A stretch of 64,000 bases of DNA, from positions 1,240,001 through 1,304,000 of the forward strand of contig JAECYW010000010.1 in assembly GCA_023014335.1 (NCBI GenBank). Direction: 5' to 3'. A model generated the notes under the pieces. It searched no databases. It worked only from the letters and a program-made list of their open reading frames with translations, and was not told the origin of the DNA. Below, one piece after another: positions 55,900 through 64,000 of the stretch (position 1 is the first letter of the stretch; every line of letters starts with the position of its first letter). The position numbers were made by a program, and so were the translations under genes. The DNA is from Galerina marginata (Eukaryota > Basidiomycota > Agaricomycetes > Agaricales > Galerinaceae).

Positions 55900-58627
55900 T
55901 CAGAAATCGTCCTCATCGCCTTCTTCCTCGTGCCAATCGATGCTCTCCAGCAACTCTTCGCCTTCGTCGTACAATTTATCCAAGCCAGTCAACGTCTCGA
56001 GGTACTTCGCGTCGTTGAACGCTTGTAGAAGCATCGAGAACCCCTCTGTCTCGTACGCTTTCAGGACCTTCAGAATTGATCATGCCAGATAAGCTAAATT
56101 CGACAGGTTAAGGTCTATCAGGGTGACATACCGTCTCGCTGCACCCAGTGCATTTATCATAAGAGGCTCCGACCAAAGGCATCGTCCTGAACTGGCCCAA
56201 AAAGCCACGCAGTTGATGAGGCACTAAGCCAAGGACGCTACTCAGCCCGTCTTCTGGGTCGGTATTCGAGGAGGCGTTGGTGTTGGAGGTGGAGCGGGCG
56301 AGAATAGTCTGCATGAGGGATAAGATTCTTAGCTCCGTCAAGCGAGAAGATGGGAGATGGTCAGTACGTACCTATCCGGATGCTGGAGCAGTGAAGCTAG
56401 GAGCTCCACAGCTGTTGCAGCCGCAATTGGAGCTAGTCCAGGGACGTGTGACGGTACACATTTGGTCAAGAGTTCGGTCAGTAAGGGACTACAAATGCAG
56501 ACATTCAGTATCAGCAACGGAGGAAGCAGAAATGAAACGGTACAAACATCAGCCTGGAGCGACGATATCATTGCAGAAGTAACATCCTAATTTCTGATGC
56601 GGCTTGCCATCTGCGCCTGTCGACAACGAAGAAACGCGAGCACCGTGTCGCATCACGAGGAAGGTGTCAAAGCCCAGAGCAGAATTCAGCACAATCTAGG
56701 GCATGATGAGACCAGGAGTCTGAAAGCAAAGACAAGAGGAAACACACCTTGCCTTTCGCGGCGCCCAGTACAGTAGGTAACCACCTGCTCTCTCTCGAAT
56801 CCATTAACAAGAAAACCGCATCATGTTCGTCGAACAATTTTTCAAGCTTCTCCACATCGGCTTTAGCCTGCGCTATCGATGTAGGATTAGGCGGAATAGG
56901 GTGACCAGGCATTGGTATAGACAGTGTGTGTCCTGTAGCATTCTGTAAAACGAAGACGGTCAGACTTTCTCCGCTTGGATGAAGGAGTATCTACTCACGA
57001 TGCCGGGAAAGATCTTCTGCAACCTCGCAGCGGCGCATTCCGCCTTGGGTTTCCCTCCATCTAGGCAATCCTCGAACTCGAACAATGGTTGTCGGACGGG
57101 ATTTGAGAATGATACTCGCCCGTAGTCTACAAATGTGATTGTCCGCACGCCCCATCCCTAGAATCGAGGAAAGACTTGGTCAAAGCGAAAAAGAAGCAAA
57201 CATGTAGGCAATCACCATCAAGGATCTTGCTACGTAGCATCCAAGTGTTCCGGCGCCTAATAGAAGGCATCGAGTGGAAGATATCTTGTCCAGGTCCAAG
57301 GAAGGAAGAATGCGCCATCGCATAAGCTTTAGGTTAAGATCAACGGCCTGTGCCGCTAATCTTTCAACGGACAGCGTCAGAATCTGGTTAAAAACAGGTG
57401 CTCGGGGAGGAGACGCTCTTCACCTTGTCGGGTCCATCATAGGCGCCAAATCAGCCACGCGAGGCCCTAGCTTTCCCTGTGGGTTCTTCTCCCATCCCAC
57501 AGCGCTTGGTCGTGCTGTTGTCTCGTTTACAGCGACAGCCCCAGCTCCGGAGACTTTGAGGACGCCAAGCTGACTCTTCCAGGTCGCGTTCTGGGATGGA
57601 GGCTCGGAGTCGCGCCAGCGTAGGATGCGTACAGTCGATGTCGTGGCTGGGTATAAGGCGCGTAGGTATGCAAGGAGATTACGCAGTGGCCATCCAGGAT
57701 TAGATGGATCTGCAGAAGGGTCAATGAACCCGATCGTTTGCTGCAACAAAGATGTAAGAGACAGGCAGAACAGAGTTGACAACGGAAGGACGTACTTCTT
57801 CTGGTGAAACTGACGCGTAGAATGTTTCGTATGCTTCAACAGGGGCAATACTGACGTCTCCGGACTGGCTCTTCTTTAAGAGAAAATAGGGGAGCGGAGT
57901 AGCCTGCTCGTGCAACAGTGAATGGACAGAGAAAAGCTAACAGGACGTGTTCAGTAGGAGTCGTAAATCAAGAACTGGCTTTCAACTAACCTGATTGTCG
58001 TCATAGACCTCAGCAGCGCCCTTCCATCCTCCGTCATTGATCTCCCATGCTGGCTTCGATACAAAAGCTGGAAAGCTGAACCAGTAATAGTACTTGTACT
58101 TCTTGAGATCCGCAAAGGTAATGAGTAAGAATCGATTAAGTTGGCTTGTATCGCGCGTCTTTAGTATGTGGTCCCAGATCTAGATAAATGATAAGGATTT
58201 AAAACGTTCAAAACGAGAAAGAGATACCACGACCGTACCAGTTGAGCCTCTTCATTAAATAGTACGGACTTGTCGGCTGCTTTGAAATCTTCGACCGTAT
58301 TATAGTTCTTCAAAGTCCCAACTGCAGACACAGAACCATGTGGTGGCCTTTTACGCATTGTAAGATCCTTCTACAAAATATCATCACGAAGCTGCTACCC
58401 ACTTGAAGTCCTGTTCAAACGATTCTGTGCCCACCGTGAGATTGCACGGTAATGAGATCTCCTGCCCTGTCTCTCTATCCTTCACAGACCTCCCAATCGA
58501 ATACGAACCCTGATATCGGAACCGCAGCGTCCGATAGTTTAAGCACGTCGATCTTGAGGTCCGTAAGCTTGTGCCACAACGATGGTTGAACTAGGGACGA
58601 GAATGGCGCAAATTGGAGGATGGGCAT
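55900..58627 (-). CDS. ATG7: Autophagy E1-like enzyme Atg7
   Basis: The E1-like enzyme that activates Atg12 and Atg8 for conjugation. From [20 protein letters not shown] (58627), the N-terminal domain includes [15 protein letters not shown] and [16 protein letters not shown]. The adenylation domain has the nucleotide loop [13 protein letters not shown], then [36 protein letters not shown] and [16 protein letters not shown]. The catalytic cysteine is in [20 protein letters not shown] (codon 56456-56458). The C-terminal tail EGDEDDF is typical for Atg8 binding. At least nine introns are present. One frame break lies near 58518, just before [15 protein letters not shown], probably a one-base error. 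Confidence 0.92.
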
Positions 58628-59435
58628 CGTAGGTAGGCGTTTCGCAGAGCCTGCAAGAAATACTCCAAGTTACGTTGTATCTCGAGCTATTGGATGCGTG
58701 CAGAGTACGGACAAAATGTCCCAGTAATTTGACTCTTGTTCTATAGTCGATGGGGGTATTTTACAGACCTGTGCAGGTTACTGAGGAGGAAGAATTCCAG
58801 CACAAGTCGTCAGGGAGCCTGAAGAGGGTATTTCAGTTTACTGTTATACGAAAACCTGAGAAACAGTCCAAAACGAGTCAAACGAGGGTGGAATGATCTA
58901 GGCGGGGTTTGAAAGATCTTATCTTATCTCCAGCGCGTCTATTCATAGACGTCAGCCACCGATCATTCTGAGAGCAAACCCAAGAAATCAGAGAAGAACT
59001 TTGTCAGCTTACGACCTTGATAACTTGCCAAGATCGCCTTTACTGCCATTTAGTCACCAAGGGAGCTCCCAAACTATTGACCATGCTGGCAACCCCGACC
59101 AACTTTACCAGAAGCTTGTCCTCGAGCGCAGCTTCCGACGACTCTCAAGTGCTCCATACGCCTGCAACGACGTGGACCCAAGCCCATGGAGTTGAAGAAT
59201 ACGCAGATGCTTTTGTATACATTAGATCTATTCAACGAGAGCCGACCTAGACGGCACCATCGCGCAGGGCCACGTTTTCCTCCGGCTGTAACTGATGGAA
59301 GCGATGTCGATGTCTCGAAGTAGTGTTGCCGCGAACTGAGATGAGTTCAACTTGAGCGCTCGGCTAATCAGCTTGAGGCGTTTCGAGGCTTTTTGAGGTC
59401 GAAGGAATGGTTGACTAATGGGGTAAATCCTGCGG
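58628..59435. promoter_or_regulatory. Divergent promoter region, ATG7 / ABM-like copy 1
   Basis: About 800 bp. From about 58910 (GAAAGATCTTATCTTATCTC, two GATA-type sites) the sequence matches upstream regions of copies 2 and 3, marking the start of the triplicated unit. Confidence 0.5.
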
Positions 59436-59442
59436 TATTTAA
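59436..59442 (+). promoter_or_regulatory. TATA-like box, ABM-like copy 1
   Basis: TATTTAA, 86 bp before the ATG; TATATAA occurs at the same place in copies 2 and 3, so this copy's box is weaker. Confidence 0.5.
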
Positions 59443-59521
59443 GTCGCTCAATTGGGGACCCGAATCTCAAATCGTTCCACACTCTTCTCAACCACTCCTA
59501 CCAAGTAAAAGACTGCTCAAG

Positions 59522-60295
59522 ATGCCCGTTGTTGAAATCGCTTGGTGGCCTGCCTCAGACGCTCTCTTGGCTGATCCTACGATTGTAGCACCGGCTCTGG
59601 AATACATTTCTAAAGTCGATGGTTGTCCTTGGGTATGTCCAGGACGTATTGCACCCACATGTCGATGCTCACTGAATTTAACAATTAGCATCTATTCAGG
59701 ACTGGGCGAAGATAAGAAGACGGTTTGGGCTTTTATAGGTATGCTAAATGATTGGAACACTTTGTTTTTAAGCTTGTAATTAATGCCCCTCCACAGTTTG
59801 GGAAACTATAGAGCATCACAAAGAACTTATGAAGCACCCAGAATATCCTGCCGTCCTCGGTCTTGCGCCTTCGGTTGGGGGTGAACTGAAGCTGAATCAT
59901 ATCACATATGTCAAGGACTTTGTCCCCTCCCTCACTGCACCGATTACAGAAATTCTTGGAGTTACCCTGAAAGAGGGAAAGACCAAGGAGGACTTGGAAA
60001 ATGTGTTCAACAATGTCAGCCAAATCATCGACGCTGCAAATTCCAAGTATGCGCCCGTTGCTTGGGGTCAGGCCATGGAAGATCCCCAGAAATTCTGGGT
60101 GACTATTGGATGGGAAAGCGAGAAGGTCAGTTAGCCCCTCATTGTGTCCCGGCATTATAGGCTGCTAAATATATTACTGCTTTGCAGGCCCAAGAAGACT
60201 TTGCGAAGCAGCCTTCCTTTCTCCCCGGCTTGATGGAAATGGCAAAGACCGCCGTCCCAAGTATCCACCTTGCAAGCCTTAAAAAGGCCGTCTAA
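59522..60295 (+). CDS. Two-domain ABM-like (dimeric alpha/beta barrel) protein, copy 1
   Basis: Begins MPVVEIAWWPASDALLADPT and has IYSGLGEDKKTVWAFI, VWETIEHHKELMKHPEYPAV, then NHITYVKDFVPSL and a second strand-helix unit ending in WVTIGWESEKAQEDFAKQPS. The pattern of W-x5-HHxxxMKHPEYP is that of antibiotic-biosynthesis-monooxygenase-like or Dabb-like ferredoxin folds. A substrate cannot be assigned. There are three introns, at about 59633-59689, 59740-59796 and 60126-60188. One extra C before the first donor (GATGGTTGTCCTTGG against GATGGCTGTCTTGG in copy 3) upsets the frame. This may be a sequence error or early decay. Confidence 0.7.
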
Positions 60296-60912
60296 CTCCA
60301 GGATTGGACCGCCATTTTTCAAAATCGGCGACCGTCGGGTGTAACTGACAAAGACAAGAATGTAATTGTAACTTTGAAATGGAACCTATTCTATTCTCGA
60401 ATCAAATGACTTCAAGATTTGGACCAGAAAAACGAATAAACCGAGTTTGTGCAGGTTGTGTAGTTCTGTAACTATGTACAACTTCAAAAATGTATATTTT
60501 TATAGACGTCGGCCATCATCGATCATCCCGCGAACAAGTCCAAGAAAAAATGCATGACTAGCTTACGCCAAGACCGTTTTCAGGACCATTTAAATCTTCA
60601 GAAGGACCATGGACATTAATCATGCTGAAAACCCCGACCAAAAACTGGCCCGAGCTTTGACCGAGCCCGCTATGCCATGATGCATGATATATCATCCAAT
60701 TGCGAAAACCGATCGTCAAGTGGGCAATACGGGAAATAACGGGAAACCCAACCAGCATGGAGTAGCCTAAAGTCGCAGATGCGTTCGCAAAGTAACAAGA
60801 GCTGACCCAGACAAAACCGTCGCCCATGTCCAACCCATGTCAGCCCACGGCTGTAACTGATGTCCCGAAGAGGTGGCTGATTAGGGTACCCACAGTGGGA
60901 CAAATCTTCAGG
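60296..60912. other. Spacer and promoter of ABM-like copy 2
   Basis: From about 60478 it is homologous to the upstream regions of copies 1 and 3, but lacks the GATA-site pair at the outer end. Confidence 0.5.
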
Positions 60913-60919
60913 TATATAA
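60913..60919 (+). promoter_or_regulatory. TATA box, ABM-like copy 2
   Basis: TATATAA, 86 bp upstream of the copy 2 ATG. Confidence 0.55.
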
Positions 60920-60998
60920 GCCGAACTGGAGACCCAGAATCTGCAATTGTTCTACACACAATCTCTCTCAATTCCTACAAAGCAACAGTCTGCTCAAG

Positions 60999-61782
60999 AT
61001 GCCCGTCGTCGAAATCGCCTGGTGGCCTGCTTCCGATGCCCTCTTGGCCGACCCTACGGACCGACGGTTGTCGGGCCTGCTTTGGAATATATCTCGAAAG
61101 TCGATGGCTGTCTTGGGTATGTCCAAAATATATACGTCTGTCAACCGACTGCTCACTAGACTTTGCAATCAGTATCTATTCAGGATTAGCTGAAGAAGAC
61201 AAGAAGACCGTTTATGCTTTCATTGGTTATGACCGAAGTCTTTATCTTTGGGTGGCATAGTATGATTGACGCACCTGTAACAGTTTGGGAAACCATCGAA
61301 CACCACAAAACTCTTATGAAACACCCAGAATATCCTGCAGTCCTTGGTCTTGCGCCATCTGTTGGCGGCGAATTGAAGCTGAACCATATTGAATACATCC
61401 AGGACTTCGTTCCCGCCCTCACCTGCACCGACTACAGAAATTCTAGGAATTAGCTTGAGGGAAGGAAAGACCAGGGAGGACTTAGAGAAAGCCCTCGCTG
61501 CTATTAATCCGAAAATCGAAGCCGCCAATCCGAAATATGCACCTGTCGCCTTGGGGTCCAACCGTCGAAGATCCGCAGAAGTTCTGGTTAAATATTGGAT
61601 GGGAATAGCGCAAAGGTCAGACCACCCCACTGTGCTCGAGAGTTACCGCCTATTAAATATTTTCCGCTTTACAGGCCCATGGCGACATTATGAAACAGCC
61701 TTCCTTCCTCCCCGAGCTGACGGAATTGCGAAGTACTGCTGTCCTTAACATGCACCATGTCAGCCTTAAAAAGCAGTTTTGA
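60999..61782 (+). pseudogene. ABM-like copy 2, pseudogene
   Basis: Closely similar to copies 1 and 3 (MPVVEIAWWPASDALLADPT, then KHPEYPAVLGLAPSVGGELK). It carries several independent indels: an 8-bp gain near 61060 (GACCGACGG in place of one base), an extra C near 61425 (CTCACCTGCACC), an extra base near 61551 (GTCGCCTTGGGG) and another near 61607 (GGATGGGAATAG). Four separate frameshifts against intact relatives make it a pseudogene rather than a sequencing artefact. The stop equivalent of copy 3 lies at 61780-61782. Confidence 0.75.
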
Positions 61783-62360
61783 CATTAAGATGGTCCACTA
61801 TTATTCAAAGTCGGCAACTGTTGGGTTCTGAAAAATAACAGAATGTAATTGCAACTTCAAATGAAGCCAATCTTAGTGTGGTCCAGAGAACTGTCTGAGT
61901 TGTGCAAACAGGGCTTGAAAGATCTTATCTTATCTCCAAGTTATCTTATCTTCGAGTGAGTTTATTTATAGACATCGACCATTGCCCCGCCAACAAATCC
62001 CAGAAGTTCAGAACTTGCTTTCAAGTGTCAGGACCACTTTTACGGTTATTCAAGTCTTCAAAGTTTTAGGAGCTCCATCGCTATTTGATCATGCTGGCAA
62101 CCAAGACGAAATTCACCAGAGAGCTGCCAGAGCCTAGCCCGAATTTAGCCCGAACTTGTCCTGTGTCCATGACAATTGCGAAAGTCGATCCTTGAGTGGG
62201 TAATGCAGTCGCATGGAGTAGCTAAAGTCACAAATGCGTTCGAAAGGCTGTCCTTGACGGAACAGTCGGCCATGTTTGCCCACGGCTGTAGCTGATGGAT
62301 CATGGAAGTGATGTCTTAAAGAGACAGTTGATTAGAAATCCACAGTGGGACTTCCGGTAG
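61783..62360. other. Spacer and promoter of ABM-like copy 3
   Basis: Contains GATA-site clusters at 61918-61956 and then sequence homologous to the other two upstream regions. Confidence 0.5.
61918..61956 (-). promoter_or_regulatory. Cluster of GATA-type sites
   Basis: Four TTATCTT/TTATCTC motifs (AGATAA on the minus strand) within 40 bp: GATCTTATCTTATCTCC then AGTTATCTTATCTTCG. Two are also kept upstream of copy 1 (58917-58930). GATA factors regulate nitrogen and iron genes in fungi; a role here is inference. Confidence 0.4.
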
Positions 62361-62367
62361 TATATAA
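62361..62367 (+). promoter_or_regulatory. TATA box, ABM-like copy 3
   Basis: TATATAA, 81 bp upstream of the ATG at 62442. Confidence 0.6.
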
Positions 62368-62441
62368 ACATGGAGACCCGGAATGTGAAATCGTTACACC
62401 CTATCACCTCCTACTAACTTCTAAGCAAAGGACCGTACAAG

Positions 62442-63218
62442 ATGCCCGTTGTCGAGATCGCTTGGTGGCCTGCTTCCGATGCCCTCTTGGCCGACCCTAC
62501 GATTGTCGCCCCTGCTCTGGAATACATCTCGAAGGTCGATGGCTGTCTTGGGTATGTCCGGGAAATATGTGTTTACAAATAAATGCTCACTAGATCTCCC
62601 AATCAGTATATACTCTGGACTAGTCGAGGAAGACAAGAAGACCGTTTATGCCTTTATTGGTCTGACTGGGACTCTTTATCCGGAGGCTTATACAGTGTAA
62701 TTGATGCACCTTTTCAGTTTGGGAAACCGTCGAACACCACAAGACCCTTATGAAGCATCCAGAATATCCTGCGATCCTTGGTCTTGCGCCTTCGGTTGGC
62801 GGTGAACTGAAGCTCAACCACGTCAACTACATCAAGGACTTTGTCCCCGCCCTCACTGCACCGACCACCGAAATCCTTGGAATTACATTAAAGGAGGGAA
62901 AGACCAAGGAGGACTTGGAGAACGTACTCAACAAGCTCGCCGTAAGACTCGACGCCGCAAATTCCAAATACGCGCCTGTCACTTGGGGCCCAACCGTGGA
63001 AGATCCCAATAAATTCTTTTTGTCGATTGGATGGGATAGTGCGAAGGTCAGTTAGCCCCCGTGTATCTGAACGTTACGAGTCAGCTGTTAAACATTTTCC
63101 CGCTTTACAGGCCCATGGGGACATTGTGGGCGAACCCGCCTTCCTCCCCGACCTGACTGAATTGCGAAGCACTGCCGACCTCAACATGTCTCACGCCAGC
63201 CTTAAAAAGCACTTCTGA
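62442..63218 (+). CDS. Two-domain ABM-like (dimeric alpha/beta barrel) protein, copy 3
   Basis: The best preserved copy. MPVVEIAWWPASDALLADPT and YISKVDGCLG are followed, after a clean GT-AG intron, by IYSGLVEEDKKTVYAFI, VWETVEHHKTLMKHPEYPAI, NHVNYIKDFVPALTAPTTEI, then KYAPVTWGPTVEDPNKFFLS, and AHGDIVGEPAFLPDLTELRS to a C-terminal SLKKHF. Introns at about 62552-62606, 62661-62717 and 63047-63110 are in phase. The product, about 200 aa, has no signal peptide. Two ABM-like halves suggest a pseudo-dimer. The likely role is in metabolite oxidation or degradation, but this is only a fold-level guess. Confidence 0.8.
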
Positions 63219-64000
63219 CTACATGATGGTCCAGCGTTTTACGAAGTTGGCGATCGTAGGGTCTACTTGACAAAGACAAGGATGTAATTTTAACTTCAAG
63301 TGAAACTTTATCTCGATTCCAAAATTATGGCCGGCTATTCGCTTTTCGCGTCTGGCAGAGTAAATTTAGGGTGGTGTAACCAAGCGCTCTGGCCCTTGAG
63401 AATCGTCCCCTTCCAGCAGCGAGTCGCGTCGATGAAGATAAAAGTAGAGTGTATAACTGTGGATGGAAGCCATGTTACATATTGAGCATGTTGAGGGGTG
63501 AACCTGGGAGCTTCGTCCTGATTTTTTGCCAATTTATCTTCATACGCGCACGCCGTAGGTCCACGTTGAGGGAATAAACTGCCTTCAATCATCCCATCTT
63601 GCAAGGTCCATCCTAATACTTGAGAAATTCATGTGACGGGGAATTAATTTTCGGAGTGCGTTACTGCAATCAGAGAGGTATAAGATAATAATTTGAGCAG
63701 CGATTGTGATATAATCACCCAGAGTAAAACAGGCCATAAAATTCAAAAATCGGAGCAGACACAAGATTCTGGATGTTTATACCTGTCGAAGTTGTTGCTG
63801 GCATTCCGCCAATGGCCGTGAAAGATTTCAAAGGGATCGTAAGCGATATTAAAGGATATGACGCTGGGATGGTCCTTAAGGACTGCAGCCTGCATAGTCG
63901 ATCTGCGTGCTTCTTTGGACAAGGCATTTAATGGCGATTGACGATCGCGAGAAACCAGGGAAAGTGCTTTAACGCCATGGAATAAGGCAAGGCATAAACG
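63219..64000. other. Right-edge intergenic DNA
   Basis: No supported gene. Frames of 60-90 codons on both strands lack features. Confidence 0.35.

Overview
This is nuclear DNA of a filamentous basidiomycete, most likely an Agaricomycete (mushroom-forming fungus). The evidence is dense genes cut by many 45-70 nt GT-AG introns, BTB and F-box families typical of agarics, small secreted proteins, an E2/F-box fusion, and recognisable fungal orthologs (Atg7, Sen15, Hst2-type sirtuin, mitochondrial phosphate carrier). No rRNA, tRNA or CRISPR was seen.

Layout. 1-33 kb is mostly chromosomal: an S28 serine peptidase cut by the left edge; a 63-aa secreted peptide; a class I sirtuin; a large FYRN/FYRC nuclear protein; an HSL-type esterase; a tandem pair of secreted proteins; a BTB/POZ protein; two six-exon genes for tiny His/Cys-rich proteins, each with an 11-nt microexon, with a decayed copy between them; SEN15; a tandem pair of mitochondrial phosphate carriers; and a divergent pair of CsbD-like genes.

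33.1-52.7 kb is best read as one very large DNA transposon of about 19.6 kb. It has degenerate terminal inverted repeats and subterminal arrays of an 18-bp-class motif. It carries three apparently intact genes: a zinc-binding/HECT-like protein, an unknown acidic-tailed protein, and a DDE integrase on the opposite strand. A second element of about 8.6 kb with near-perfect 255-bp terminal inverted repeats (37959-46545) sits inside it, between the HECT-like gene and the unknown gene. That element encodes no visible transposase. It carries an F-box gene, a broken phosphatidylinositol synthase copy, an unrecognised gene fragment and several tandem repeats. Two more partial copies of its terminal repeat lie in the host element at 49.3-49.6 kb.

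52.7-64 kb is chromosomal again: a UBC(E2)/F-box fusion gene, ATG7, and a tandem triplication of a two-domain ABM-like (dimeric alpha/beta barrel) gene whose middle copy is a pseudogene.

Several conserved genes (S28 peptidase, sirtuin, FYR protein, esterase, Atg7, UBC/F-box) each need a single-base correction, several of them in a homopolymer, to keep frame. This looks more like assembly error than gene death. All exon calls were made by eye from reading frame, splice signals and family resemblance, with no database search.
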